Notes: a model not told the origin generated them from the letters alone. DNA of 64,000 nt from Streptomyces sp. NBC_00178 (GCF_036206005.1 NZ_CP108143.1:6539501-6603500); one strand, 5' to 3'; counted from the first letter of the stretch, positions 1 through 11,707 are shown. Program-made: numbers and translations.

Positions 1-1
1 C

Positions 2-208
2 GACCTGTCGGTGACGGACGTCTGCTTCGCGGTCGGATGTACGTCGCTGGGATCGTTCAGCTCCCGGTTCACCGAACTCGTCGGCGAGAGCCCCAGCGCC
101 TACCGGGCGCGCGACCACGTCGACGGCGCCGCCATCCCGGCCTGCGTCGCCAAGATCCACACGCGACCGGTCAGGAATGGAGAAGCAATACCCGACCCCC
201 GCCCGTAG
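2..208 (+). CDS. AraC-family transcriptional regulator, C-terminal end (cut by window start)
   Basis: The frame is open from the first bases and ends at TAG 206-208. The residues 'DLSVTDVCFAVGCTSLGSF' followed by 'SSRFTELVGESPSAYRAR' are the second helix-turn-helix and closing signature of the AraC/XylS DNA-binding domain. The start and the sensor part lie outside the window. The VOC gene begins 10 bases downstream, so the two are probably co-transcribed; AraC regulators paired with a VOC/glyoxalase-like protein are common in Streptomyces. The inducer cannot be told from this fragment. Confidence 0.85.
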   Translation, partial: DLSVTDVCFAVGCTSLGSFSSRFTELVGESPSAYRARDHVDGAAIPACVAKIHTRPVRNGEAIPDPRP

Positions 209-218
209 CGTGACGTGC

Positions 219-635
219 ATGGACATCAAGCTCTCGCAGTGCTTCATCGCCGTCGACGACCACGACAAGGCACTCGCCTTCTACCGGGACGTTCTCGGCC
301 TGGAGGTGCGCAACGACGTCGGGTTCGAGGGAATGCGCTGGGTGACCGTCGGCCCGCCGTCCCAGCCCGGCGTCGAGATCGTCCTCGAGCCGCCGCTCGC
401 GGACCCCAACGCGTCGGCCGCCGACAAGGAGGTCATGGCGGAACTCCTGGCCAAGGGCCTGCTCCGCGGTGTCATCTTCAGCACCGACGACGTCGACGCC
501 ACTTTCGAGCGGATCCGCGCCGCCGGCGCCGACGTGCTCCAGGAACCGATCGACCAGCCGTACGGCGTCCGCGACTGCGCCTTCCGCGACCCCGCGGGCA
601 ACATGCTGCGCTTCAACCAGCCCCGCGAGCGGTGA
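219..635 (+). CDS. VOC (glyoxalase/bleomycin-resistance) family protein
   Basis: A 138-aa protein starting 'MDIKLSQCFIAVDDHDKAL' with the beta-alpha-beta-beta-beta pattern of a VOC module; the second half repeats the pattern ('GVIFSTDDVDATFERI') and ends 'DCAFRDPAGNMLRFNQP', typical of metal-dependent lyases and dioxygenases of this superfamily. The ATG at 219 was chosen over 177 because 177 would overlap the AraC gene and add a non-homologous tail. Substrate is unknown; family members act on small electrophiles, antibiotics or methylglyoxal adducts. Confidence 0.85.
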   Translation: MDIKLSQCFIAVDDHDKALAFYRDVLGLEVRNDVGFEGMRWVTVGPPSQPGVEIVLEPPLADPNASAADKEVMAELLAKGLLRGVIFSTDDVDATFERIRAAGADVLQEPIDQPYGVRDCAFRDPAGNMLRFNQPRER

Positions 636-839
636 TCCCTGGCCCCGCGAGGGGGCGGACGCTACGCTGCCGGGCCTGAACGGACCCGGCCTGCGCCCCC
701 GCGCACTCCGGCCGTCCCGGGAAGGGGACGCGCACAATCGGACCTGCCGTCCCCGGTGCGAGGGCCTCGCGCCGGGGACGGGGCAATACCTGCGGAGGCC
801 GTTGCCACGGCCCGCGTGACGGATGGAGACAGGAAGAGC

Positions 840-3224
<2,385 letters not shown>

Positions 3225-3272
3225 CGGCCGAGCCGGGCCGCACCGTGCCGAGGCACGGCCGCGACCTGCCGA

Positions 3273-3302
3273 GGGGTCCGGGACCGTACGGTCCCGGACC
3301 CC
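3273..3302. terminator. Near-perfect hairpin after the UvrA-like gene
   Basis: A palindrome of 14-bp arms around a TA centre ('GGGTCCGGGACCG-TA-CGGTCCCGGACCC' with one more flanking pair) 48 bases after the stop. A smaller hairpin (CGTGCC/GGCACG) lies at about 3244-3259. There is no T-tract, as usual in Streptomyces. The truncated glycosidase reading frame begins right behind it. Confidence 0.7.
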
Positions 3303-3310
3303 CGACACAC

Positions 3311-4929
3311 ATGGGCCATTCGCAGGTGCTGCTCTCCCCGCACCAGAGCCGGGACGGCGACACCGCCTATTCCAGCTCGACCGAATCGGTCGCCGCGAAA
3401 CTGCGCGGCACGGGCGTGAAGATGGTCGCCCGCTACAACAACCTCATGGGCGGCTGGCCGTACGTCTGGAAGGGCGTCGACGACTGGATGGGCAAGGTCG
3501 ACAGCGCCACCCGCTCCATCCAGAAGTACAAGGACGTCCTGCACTCCGTCGCCCCGCTCAACGAACCCGACAACAAGCTCGGCCCGCAGGCCGGCAGCCC
3601 GTTCATGACCGACCCCCGCGTGCCCGGTGGCACCTACGATGCCAAGGTCGAGTGGCTGTGGACGGAGACCGTCCGGCGGATCCGTGCCATCGACCCGTCG
3701 GTGAAGGTCATGGGTACCGACTACGAGCACTACAACCCCTGGGAGGCCGCGGACCGGCAGCCCCGGATGCGCGCCTTCCTCGTCAACGCGAAGAACACGG
3801 GGACGCTGCCGGACATCATCGAGTGGCACAGCCTGGGCCCCAGTCCCGGTGACGTGCCGGAGTCCCTGACCCGCTACTACAGGCCGCTGGCGAAGGAGGT
3901 CGGAATCTCCCCGCGACCTGTGATGATCGAGGAGTACGGCCCGGGCAACGGGGAGTTCGAAGGGGTGCCGGGCATCATGATCAAGCACTGGGCCGAGTTC
4001 GCCCGCTACGGGGTCGACTTCGCGGCCATGGGCACCTACACCAATCCCGGGCTGCTCGGGAACACCCTGCGCCGTACCTCGGACGGGCTGCGGCCCAACG
4101 GTGGCTGGTTCACCATGAACTGGTTCCGCGAGATGCGGGGGCTCAGCTCGCGGTCAGCCGCTGGGACACCCGCCACTACCAGGCGTCCGACGGCGTGGCC
4201 TCGTGGGACCCGGCCGCGCGCACGGTGACGTTCCTGGCGGGCGGGGAAGACGGTGACGTCGACGTGGGGCAGCTCGGGCTCGCGGCCCGTGGCCTCGGGC
4301 CGCAGGTCAGAGTGCGGGTCGACTGCGCCCTGTGGACCACGGACCCGCTCGCGGCCGACCGCAGGGCGGACCGCGCGGGCGATCCGCGGAGCGCCCCGTA
4401 CAACGTCTACGACAAGGTGCTCACCCTGGACGGAGGAGGCCACCTGACCGTACCGATCCGCCGGATGGAGCGCCTCAACGGCTACCGGATCACGGTCCAG
4501 CCCGTCTCGGCGCCCGCCGTGTACGCCGGCAAGTACGAGGCCGAGGCCGTGAGGGGTACCAACACCGTGTCCCATCTGGGAAGCGACACGGCCCTCGCCT
4601 CCGGGCGCGGCTACGTGGGAGGGATCGACCGCCCCACCAGCGCGGTGGAGTTCTCGGTCGACGCGCCCAGGGCGGGGGCGTATCTGCTGGACGTCGGATA
4701 CGCCAACAGCCTGGCGGGCGCCGCCGACCACGTCGTCACCGTCGACGGTACCGAGGCCGGGCGCATCGACTACCCGACGACCGGGGCGTGGCTCGGCACC
4801 GCAGAGCAGGACGCCGTGGCGAAGGTCGCCACGGTGCGGGTCACCCTGCGCGAGGGCACGAACCACGTGCGACTCTCGCGGGGGCAGGGCTACGCCGAGC
4901 TCGACTGGGCAGCACTGCGCGCTGCCTGA
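3311..4929 (+). pseudogene. Clan-A glycoside hydrolase with C-terminal carbohydrate-binding module, frameshifted and 5'-truncated
   Basis: Two adjacent frames make one protein. The first (to about 4140) has the TIM-barrel catalytic signatures 'APLNEPDN' (acid/base Glu) and 'VMIEEYGPG' (nucleophile Glu), as in GH39/GH5-like clan-A enzymes. The second (in frame from about 4142, ending at 4929) carries a beta-sandwich domain and a CBM6/35-like module starting 'YEAEAVRGTNTVSHLG'. Adding one G to the five-G run at 4137-4141 restores 'MRGAQLAVSRWDTRHYQ'. No signal peptide or ribosome site is visible, and the frame starts just behind the upstream terminator, so the 5' end is missing too. The next gene is GH43, suggesting a plant-polysaccharide locus. 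Confidence 0.8.
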
Positions 4930-5288
4930 CGTCGTTTCAGGTGTTCGGGCAACCGGTTCGACGAGCCGGGCGAGGGGAGCGGTTGCCCCCGCCCGGCCGG
5001 CTCGCGCGACAGGGCGTGGTGTCGCACGAGCGTGGACGTGGCCTCGTGCGCAGCCTCGTGAACAGTCGGGGGCGGGCGCGTGGCGTCGCAGATATTGACA
5101 TGCTCAGAACTAATCTCGATGCTGATACCGCACTCTTCCATCGATGTAAAAGTCGGGGTCGGCACGGTGTCGCGTCTGACGGCGTCCCGTCCCGACCCCG
5201 GCACGTCCTGCCCGGACGCCGCCCCCGGCTCCTGGGGCGGGAGTCCGCCCGGCGCCCATGAGGCGGCCGCCAACCAGGGAACGAGGCC
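4930..5288. other. Intergenic region before GH43
   Basis: No gene is recognisable. The stretch 5091-5160 is unusually AT-rich for this genome and contains the promoter candidate listed separately. Short GC-rich inverted repeats near 4950-5010 may terminate the broken glycosidase transcript. Confidence 0.5.
5095..5123 (+). promoter_or_regulatory. Candidate promoter for the GH43 gene
   Basis: A consensus -35 'TTGACA' at 5095-5100 is followed after 17 bases by 'GATGCT' as a weak -10, about 165 bases before the GH43 start. The surrounding AT-rich stretch supports a regulatory role. No CebR- or LacI-type operator was recognised with confidence. Confidence 0.45.
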
Positions 5289-6359
5289 ATGAAACTCTCC
5301 CGCTTTCTCTCCGGCGTCACGGCACTCGCGCTGTCGGCCGTCGCCGCCACCGTGATGTCCGTGTCGTCCGCCGAACCGGCGCGTGCCGACCAGACCGGTC
5401 TCCGGGCCGCCGATCCGAGTGTCCTCAGGGTGGGCGGCACCTACGTCTCGGTGCAGTCGACCGGGGGCGGCATCGCCGTACGGCAGGCGTCGTCCACCGG
5501 GGGGCTCGCCTCGGCCCCCGCGCGGCAGGTCTGGTCGGACACGCGCAACCTCGGCGAGGTCTGGGCGCCGGAGATCGTGGTCGACGGCGGTCGCTACTAC
5601 GTCTACTTCTCGGCCGGCCGGGGATCCGCCCACCGGATGTACGTGATCAGCTCCGGTGCCCCCGACAGCGGCTACACCGCCGAGACGAAACTGGCGCTGC
5701 CCGACGACAAATGGGCCATCGACGGGAGCCTGTTCACCTTCAACGGCCAGCGCTGGTTCGTCTGGTCCGGGTGGGCCGGTGACACGAACGTCGAGCAGAA
5801 TCTCTACGTCGCGCGCATGAGCAGCCCGACGACGCCGACGGGTGGGCGCTCCGTCATCTCGCAGCCGCGCGAGAGCTGGGAGAGGGTCGTCGGCAATCCG
5901 TTCATCAACGAGGGCCCCGAGCCCGTCAAGGACCCCGACGGCCGACTGCACATCGTCTACTCCGCCAACGGCAGCTGGAGCGACCAGTACTGCCTGGCCG
6001 ATCTGCGGCTGCGGGCGGGAGGGGACCCGGCATACGTCTGGGACTGGTACAAGTCCAACGGATGCCTGTTCGGCTCCAACCGCGCGACGATGATGGCCGG
6101 CTGGGACCCCACCCTGCACGTCAACGGCCCCGGGCATCACAGCTTCGTCCTGCTCAACGGTGACATCGACACGAGCCCGCCCGCCGGCCCGAAGTTCCCG
6201 TCCATGTTCCACGCGGTGCCGAAGGGGACCCCGTACACCTGGGAGAACCGCTACTGGTACACCGGCACGTTCGCCTGGTGGGGCAACACCACCTACAGCC
6301 GGGCCAACGTCCCCGGACCGAACACGAACACCGGCTGGAGCCTCAAGTTCTTCGAATGA
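5289..6359 (+). CDS. Secreted glycoside hydrolase family 43 protein (arabinofuranosidase/xylosidase type)
   Basis: A 356-aa exported enzyme. Residues 1-33 form a signal peptide (KxSR, hydrophobic core, 'EPARA' cleavage region). The mature part shows GH43 five-bladed propeller features: 'AADPSVLRVGGTYV' with the catalytic-base Asp, 'WAPEIVVDGGRYYVYFSAG', 'WAIDGSLFTFNGQRWFVWSG' with the pKa-modulating Asp, and 'INEGPEPVKDPDGRLHIVYS' with the acid Glu. It probably trims arabinose or xylose side chains outside the cell. 'AACCAGGGAACGAGGCC' precedes the ATG. The broken clan-A glycosidase lies upstream. Confidence 0.92.
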   Translation: MKLSRFLSGVTALALSAVAATVMSVSSAEPARADQTGLRAADPSVLRVGGTYVSVQSTGGGIAVRQASSTGGLASAPARQVWSDTRNLGEVWAPEIVVDGGRYYVYFSAGRGSAHRMYVISSGAPDSGYTAETKLALPDDKWAIDGSLFTFNGQRWFVWSGWAGDTNVEQNLYVARMSSPTTPTGGRSVISQPRESWERVVGNPFINEGPEPVKDPDGRLHIVYSANGSWSDQYCLADLRLRAGGDPAYVWDWYKSNGCLFGSNRATMMAGWDPTLHVNGPGHHSFVLLNGDIDTSPPAGPKFPSMFHAVPKGTPYTWENRYWYTGTFAWWGNTTYSRANVPGPNTNTGWSLKFFE

Positions 6360-6435
6360 GAGGACGGGTCTCCCGGGCGGGCCGGCCGGAGGAGTCCCGG
6401 TCCGCCGGCCGCGCTTCGGCCCCCGGCCGTACGGG

Positions 6436-7763
6436 TCAGGGGCGGGCCGGCACGCGCAGCGCGAGAAACGCGGTGTCGTCGCTGGCCCAGCCGCCGTGAT
6501 GGGCGGCCAGCGCCGCGGTGAGCCTGTCCACGGTGGCACCGGCATCCAGGCCGTGCGTGCCGGCAAGCGTCCGGGCGAGGTCGGCGTCGTCGAACATCGG
6601 CTGCGCCGGCCCGGCCACGCGCGGCGGACGGGCCTCGCAGGCGCCGTCGGTGTACAGGAGCAGCAGGTCGCCGGGTGCCAGGCGGAAGCGGACGTCGGTC
6701 AGGGACAGTTCGTCGAGGACGCCCAGGAGGGAACCGGGAGTGCCGAGCTGCACGACACGTCCGTCCGCGCGGCGTACGAGAGCGGGCGGATGACCCGCCA
6801 GCGCGAGCCGTCCCGCGAGACCGGCGGGGGTGAGACGGAAGGTGGTGTAGACGGCAGTGAGGAAGCGCTCCGCTTTCTGCTCCCGCATGGCGGTGTTCAG
6901 CCGTCGCAGGAGTCCGGCCGGTGACGCGTGGGCGTCGGCGTCCGCGCGCACGGTGTATCTGGCCATCGCCGTCACCTGCGCGGCCTCGACACCCTTGCCG
7001 CACACGTCGCCCAGCACGGCTCCGAAGTGGGCACCGCGGGTGCGGAAGAGGTCGTAGAAGTCGCCCCCCACCTCGACGTGCTCCCCGGCACTCTGGGAGG
7101 CGGGGAGATAGGCGGCCGCGGTCTCGAGCCCCGGAACGGGGCGCAGCGCGGGAGGGAGCATGCCCTGCTGGAGGGTGTGCGCGAGATCGGCGGAGACCCG
7201 GTGGGCCTTCTGCGAGGCGGCCAGCGACTGGCGCAGGTGGATCTCGGCGGACACCGAGCGGGCCAGGGTCGCGAGTGTGGTCAGGTCCGAGGCCGACCAG
7301 GTGCGGGGGGCGTCGTCGATGACGCAGAAGCTGCCGAGGACTTCGCCACCGGGACCCCGCAGCGGATACCCGGCCCAGGCGCCGATCTCCATCGGTGCGA
7401 CCGAGGGGTGATCGCGCGTACGGGGGCGGCGGCCGCGTCGTCGACGACGAATGGCTCGCCGGCCAAGCCGACCAGGTAGCAGCAGAAGCTCTCGTGCACG
7501 GGGTTCTGCCGGTCGGCCACGTCCGTGAGGTCCACGCCGACGCAGGACTTCCAGAACGAGCGGTCGGCGTCGACCAGGGTGACGAAGGCCCGACCGGCTC
7601 CGGTGATCCGCGCCGCGAGCGCGGCCAGGTCCTCGAAGACGTCCTCCGGGCCCGTGTCCAGCAGGCCGGTGGCCTCCACCGCCATCAGCCGGAACGGATC
7701 GGACAGGGCTGCCGGCAGTCCGTCCGCACGCAGTCCGCCCGCGAACTCCATCACTGCCGCCAT
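6436..7763 (-). pseudogene. GAF-PP2C (SpoIIE/RsbU-type) protein phosphatase, frameshifted
   Basis: The start at 7763 reads a GAF-type sensor ('DVFEDLAALAARITGAGRAFV', 'NPVHESFCCYLVG') in one frame until about 7420. The rest ('APMEIGAWAGYPLRGPGG' onward) continues in another frame to the stop at 6436. The C-terminal part is a PPM/SpoIIE phosphatase with its metal-binding Asp motifs 'VGGDFYDLF', 'GDVCGKGVEAAQ', 'LLYTDGACEAR' and 'ASDDTAFLALRV'. In Streptomyces such proteins act in anti-sigma/anti-anti-sigma switches. One indel near 7405-7425 separates the halves, so either the gene is broken or the sequence has an error there. Confidence 0.85.
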
Positions 7764-8261
7764 TGCCCCGCCCCTCCACGATCTGCTCTCCCGAGCCGGC
7801 GAAGCCGATCACGGCGCGCACCTGCGGTCACGCCCGCGCACGGGTGGCCGACGTGCCCCGGTGACGCCGCACAGGCGTCACCGCGTTGTCTCCTCCGCTC
7901 CGGGGAGTCGGAGGGCACGCGGCCCCATCGTACGTGTGTGCGGGTGCCGGCCCTGTCGATGGGGAGGCGGGCCGCCGGGCCTCGCCGCCGGTGCCGGCCC
8001 GCCTGCGCACGGGCAGCGCCGGCCGTGGCGCGGGTACGGCCGGACGGGTGAAGCTCGTCGGCCCTGTTCCTGTGCGGAGGGCGCCCGGGGCCGCCCATGT
8101 TCCGGCGCCGGTGCGCTTCGGGCCCATGGAGCGGCGCCGTGACGGCGCGGGCGGAGATTTGCCGCGGGAAGCCGCGACTTTGCAGGCTGTCCGTTGCTGA
8201 TCCCTCGTGCCGGGCAGTCGGTACGGGGACAGCAGCAGTCAGCCGAGGAAAGGAACCGCCC
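7764..8261. other. Divergent intergenic region between phosphatase and PPOX gene
   Basis: About 500 bases with no convincing reading frame; codon-position GC is not gene-like in any frame. It should contain the divergent promoters, but no consensus -35/-10 pair stands out. Confidence 0.45.
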
Positions 8262-8669
8262 GTGCCCACCGGACTCTCAGACGACCTCAAGAAGCTCATC
8301 GACGACACCCCGGTCTTCGCCACCCTGGCCACGATCCAGCCGGACGGCAGTCCTCAGCTGTCGGTCACCTGGCTCGGCCGGGACGGGGACGACCTGCTGG
8401 TGTCCACGACGGTCGGCCGCCGGAAGGAGAGGAACCTGCGCGCCGACCCCCGGGTCAGCGTGATGATCAACCCGCCGAACGCGCCCTACACGTACGCCGA
8501 GGTGCGCGGGTCGGCCGTGCTGGCCACCGAGGGCGGCCAGGAGCTGATCGACGTGCTCTCGCGGAAGTACACGGGCAAGGCCTACGCCGACTTCAACCCG
8601 AACTCGCACGAGGACGCCGAGCGGGTCGTCGTCCGCATCACCCCGCGCAAGGTGGTGGGCTCGATCTGA
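8262..8669 (+). CDS. PPOX-class F420-dependent flavin/F420-binding protein
   Basis: A 135-aa split-beta-barrel protein. 'PVFATLATIQPDGSPQLSVTW', then 'TVGRRKERNLRADPRVSVMI' and 'YAEVRGSAVL' follow the pyridoxamine-5'-phosphate-oxidase-like fold of actinobacterial F420-dependent reductases. The GTG start at 8262 is preceded by 'GAGGAAAGGAA'; the longer upstream frame lacks family similarity. A clear hairpin follows the stop. Substrate unknown; relatives reduce biliverdin, quinones or xenobiotics. Confidence 0.9.
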   Translation: MPTGLSDDLKKLIDDTPVFATLATIQPDGSPQLSVTWLGRDGDDLLVSTTVGRRKERNLRADPRVSVMINPPNAPYTYAEVRGSAVLATEGGQELIDVLSRKYTGKAYADFNPNSHEDAERVVVRITPRKVVGSI

Positions 8670-8714
8670 CGCCAACGGCGGCGCGTGCGACATCGCGCCC
8701 ACGTGTGGCCGGCC

Positions 8715-8751
8715 GGCGCCGCTCCCGTCCCGTGGGTGAGGGAGCGGCGCC
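8715..8751. terminator. Terminator hairpin after the PPOX gene
   Basis: A perfect 12-bp stem (GGCGCCGCTCCC / GGGAGCGGCGCC) with a 13-base loop, 46 bases after the stop. It separates the PPOX gene from the usp-cyclase operon. Confidence 0.75.
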
Positions 8752-8822
8752 GTCGTCGTACCGGTGGCGCAACGCGCGGCGTGCATCCTGCCCTCTTGCC
8801 CGGGGAGTCGGCCGCGCTCTAC

Positions 8823-8838
8823 CTTACTTTTAAGTAAG
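8823..8838. promoter_or_regulatory. AT-rich palindrome upstream of the universal stress gene
   Basis: Arms CTTACTT and AAGTAAG flank a 2-base centre, ending 28 bases before the GTG start and just upstream of the ribosome site TAAGGAGG. A second partial copy (TTTACTT...GGTAAG) follows at 8839-8856. In a genome this GC-rich such a palindrome is unlikely by chance and looks like a dimeric repressor site overlapping the promoter. Confidence 0.55.
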
Positions 8839-8866
8839 TTTACTTTCTGGTAAGGAGGTTGTTCCG

Positions 8867-9313
8867 GTGGCCTATCGGACTGTCATGGTCGGCACGGACG
8901 GATCGGAGTCGTCGTTCGCGGCGGTCGAGCGCGCGGCCCGGCTCGCCGCCGTGTGCGAGGCCGAACTCGTCATCGCCTGTGCTTACATGCCCATGCGGGG
9001 AACCGAACTGGCCGTGGCTCAGGACCAGCTGGGATCCGAGGCGTACCAAGTAGTGGGCTCGGCGCCCGCCGAGGACACCCTGCGCACCGCCAGGGACCGG
9101 GCCCGGGCCCAGGGTGCGACGACGGTGCGGTCGGTCGCGGTGCAGGACGAGCCGGTCGCCGCCCTCGTGCGGACGGCCCGGGAGACCTCGGCCGATCTCC
9201 TCGTCGTCGGCAACCGCGGACTGCGCTCCCTCGCGGGGCGCATCCTCGGCTCGGTACCCGCCGACATCGCCAGGAAAGCGGGCCTCGACGTGCTGATCGT
9301 GCACACCACATGA
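8867..9313 (+). CDS. Universal stress protein (UspA family)
   Basis: A 148-aa single-domain Usp. 'YRTVMVGTDGSESSFAAVERA' is the family start, and 'DLLVVGNRGLRSLAGRILGSV' is the ATP-binding G-x2-G-x(9)-GS loop. The GTG start has an excellent ribosome site (TAAGGAGG). Its TGA overlaps the ATG of the cyclase gene, so the two are translationally coupled; the stress protein may sense or buffer the nucleotide signal made by its neighbour. The palindrome just upstream probably controls both. Confidence 0.92.
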   Translation: MAYRTVMVGTDGSESSFAAVERAARLAAVCEAELVIACAYMPMRGTELAVAQDQLGSEAYQVVGSAPAEDTLRTARDRARAQGATTVRSVAVQDEPVAALVRTARETSADLLVVGNRGLRSLAGRILGSVPADIARKAGLDVLIVHTT

Positions 9314-10404
9314 GTGCGCCGGAGGACATAACCGCCTCCTCCGCCCCCGGCGAACCGCACCTGACCGTGGAGAAGGTCCTGCTCGGCGGCGGCCGTGTCT
9401 GGACGAGGCGGGACATCGTCGAGCGGTCCGGGGTCGGGCCCGGCCGCACGGTGCAGATCTGGCGCGCTCTCGGCTTCCCCGTGGTCGACGACGACGCGAG
9501 GGTGTTCACGGACGCCGACGTCGACGCGCTGCGGGCGGGAGAGCGGCTCATCGAGGCGGGACTGATCACCGAGGACAGCGAGACGATGATGGCGCGCGCT
9601 CTCGGACACCACCTGTCCCGGCTCGCCGAATGGCAGGTCTTCGCCCTTCGGTCGTGGGTGAACCGTGGCGCCGGCGACCCCGCCGACGGGAGCGCGTGGC
9701 TGGAACGCGCCGGGCAGCTGCTGCCGGAGCTGGAACTGCTGCAACGGCATGTGTGGCGCCGGCACCTCGCGGCGTACGCGGGGCAGGTGCTCGAGGCGGA
9801 GGGGGACGACGCCTCGGTGGGACATCGGGGTCCCGGACCGGCTGGGCCGGGGGAGGCCCGGCCGGCACCGTCCCACGAGGACGCCGATGTGCGCGACCGG
9901 GCGGTGGGCTTCACGGACATGGTCGGCTACACGCGCATGACCCGAGGGCTGGACAGCAGCGCACTCGTCCGGGTTCTCGACCGCTTCGAGAGCCTGACGG
10001 GTGATGTGGTCGCCGAAGGGCACGGCCGGGTCGTGAAGACCATCGGCGACGAGGTGCTGTTCGTCTGCGAGTCCGCCTCCACGGCCGCCGACATCGCCCT
10101 GGAACTCACCGCGCGCGCCACGGCCGAACCGGGCCTGCCGCAGATGCGGACCGGACTGGCGCACGGCGCCGTCCTCGGCCGCTACGGCGACGTGTACGGC
10201 GCGGCGGTGAACGTCGCGGCCCGCCTGACCGCGGTGGCCCGCCCCGGCACGGTGCTGGTGGACACCGCGTTCGCCGGTGAACTCGCCGGGATGACGGAGT
10301 ACGCGCTCAAGGGACTCCGCCCCGTCTCGGTACGCGGGTACAGCAGGCTGCGCCCGGTGCTGCTGAGGCCGGCGCCGGCCCGCCAGGGCATGCCTGACAA
10401 GTGA
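9310..10404 (+). CDS. Class III adenylate/guanylate cyclase with N-terminal regulatory domain
   Basis: A 364-aa protein beginning at ATG 9310, overlapping the upstream stop. Residues about 15-170 resemble the helical regulatory domain of Rv1264-type cyclases ('TRRDIVERSGV', 'WRALGFPVVDDDARVFTDADV'). The C-terminal catalytic domain has the metal Asp motif 'AVGFTDMVGYT', 'GRVVKTIGDEVLFV' with the second metal Asp, and the transition-state Asn/Arg in 'YGAAVNVAARL'. It should make cAMP from ATP in the cytoplasm. The Rv1264 domain is known as a pH sensor; whether that holds here is inference. The frame is open 119 codons further upstream but only as a shadow of usp. Confidence 0.9.
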   Translation: MSAPEDITASSAPGEPHLTVEKVLLGGGRVWTRRDIVERSGVGPGRTVQIWRALGFPVVDDDARVFTDADVDALRAGERLIEAGLITEDSETMMARALGHHLSRLAEWQVFALRSWVNRGAGDPADGSAWLERAGQLLPELELLQRHVWRRHLAAYAGQVLEAEGDDASVGHRGPGPAGPGEARPAPSHEDADVRDRAVGFTDMVGYTRMTRGLDSSALVRVLDRFESLTGDVVAEGHGRVVKTIGDEVLFVCESASTAADIALELTARATAEPGLPQMRTGLAHGAVLGRYGDVYGAAVNVAARLTAVARPGTVLVDTAFAGELAGMTEYALKGLRPVSVRGYSRLRPVLLRPAPARQGMPDK

Positions 10405-10724
10405 TCAGCTGGTTCGGTTCGCGTGGCCGGAGGATCAGGCAGGCCAGAACGGTTCCGGTGCGCCGGCGATCGGCGAGCTGGTCGAATCGCCGGGTCCACA
10501 GCCCGTCTCCGACCGGTCCCCGGCCCGCCTGCCGAACTGCAGCACGATGGCGCTCCGGGATCGCTGGACCGTCGTACGGGTCGGAGGCGTGATCGCGACG
10601 ATGGACGTCAGCAACTCGACGGGACCGCTGCCACCCGACGAAGTCGGCCGTCTCGAACCGGATCCCGGCCACGACGAGGCCGTCGTCGCGACCCTGATCA
10701 GGAATGTCACCGAAGCCAGAGGGC
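10405..10724. other. Intergenic region, possible decayed frame
   Basis: No gene can be supported. A short plus frame from 10547 ('VVRVGGVIATMDVSNS') faintly recalls a STAS domain but runs into the end of the GNAT gene and lacks a ribosome site. It should also hold the convergent terminators. Confidence 0.4.
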
Positions 10725-11276
10725 CTAGCCCAGGAGGCGTCCGTCCCGTGACCACACGCCGAACCACTGCTCGGCGCCGTACTCCTCGAACCGCTCCGCC
10801 TCGGTGAACCCCAGCTTCGCCGCGAGGCGCAGCGCGCGGTCGTTGGCCGATCGAGTGGCAAGCACCAACGGTTCGTCGGGAAGGGCGGCGGCGAACCAGT
10901 CGAGTGCGGCTGTGCACGCCTCGGAGGCGTAGCCGCGTCCCCACGCGTCCGGAAGGAACATGTAGCCGAGCTCGGGCTCCTCGCCCTCCGGACGGACGTG
11001 GCCCGGACGCTGCGCGTCGCGGCGGTCGAACGTGACCATTCCGATCATCGCCCCGTCGAGAGCGGCCACGAAGCAGCCGGGGCGCCGTCCGGGGACCGCG
11101 GGCACCGAGCGCTCCAGTTCGTCACGTGGCCGAGGCCCACCGATGTACGCGCCCACCTCCTGCGAGGCGAACAACTCGATGAAACCCGCGCGGTCGCGGG
11201 CCTCGGATGCGCGCATCACGAGCCGCTCGGTGCTCCTCGCGGCGGGCGGCCAGGGGACGGGGCCTGGTGTGCTCAT
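10725..11276 (-). CDS. GNAT-family N-acetyltransferase (RimJ/RimL type)
   Basis: A 183-aa acetyltransferase. 'TERLVMRASEARDRAGFIEL' is the usual N-terminal strand-helix of RimJ/RimL relatives. 'ELGYMFLPDAWGRGYASEACTAAL' holds the acetyl-CoA loop (G-R-G-Y-A), and 'ATRSANDRALRLAAKLGF' is the C-terminal motif. Start MSTPG at 11276 was preferred over the in-frame codon at 11297, which adds seven unlikely residues. It probably acylates an amine on a small molecule or protein N-terminus. Confidence 0.88.
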   Translation of the reverse strand: MSTPGPVPWPPAARSTERLVMRASEARDRAGFIELFASQEVGAYIGGPRPRDELERSVPAVPGRRPGCFVAALDGAMIGMVTFDRRDAQRPGHVRPEGEEPELGYMFLPDAWGRGYASEACTAALDWFAAALPDEPLVLATRSANDRALRLAAKLGFTEAERFEEYGAEQWFGVWSRDGRLLG

Positions 11277-11707
11277 GCCGGGCAACGTAGCGCACACCCC
11301 TCACACACCATCCGGCGTACCCGCGATGTGGCGCGGACCGAGCGGTAGTCGGGACGTTCGGGTCCCTGTGCGGCGACGAGAACGCCCGGGCGTCGTCCCG
11401 GACCCCACCCCCGCGCGGGCCGGCCTGCGATCCAGGCGGGTGTGCCGGCGGCGCGGGCACCGTCCCGCGTCCGTGAGATCCGCTCCGGGGGTCACCCGGA
11501 ACGGACCTCGCATCCCCGGACGGTCACACGCGTGAGCGCGGCCGACCAGGTGCCCCGCCGCTCAACGCTCGGTCCCGTCCCCGGTCGCGTCGCCGGTCGT
11601 CGTGAGCGAGCGGGGCGGGTTGTCGTCGCTTCATCACGGTTGAGTCCCGAGCCGGAACTATGGCTTCCGTCACAGCCAAGGTGATCTTGCCCTGGTGAGA
11701 TCGCCCC
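11277..11707. other. Divergent intergenic region
   Basis: About 430 bases without a supported gene between the minus-strand GNAT and the plus-strand membrane protein. No promoter consensus stands out. Confidence 0.4.

Noticed and set aside
8953..9309. An upstream extension of the cyclase frame by 119 codons
   Set aside because: It overlaps the usp gene completely and reads as Arg/Gly/Pro-rich shadow; the ATG at 9310 matches the family start.
10547..10807. A possible STAS/anti-anti-sigma fragment
   Set aside because: Only about 15 residues resemble the family, there is no ribosome site, and it overlaps the GNAT gene.
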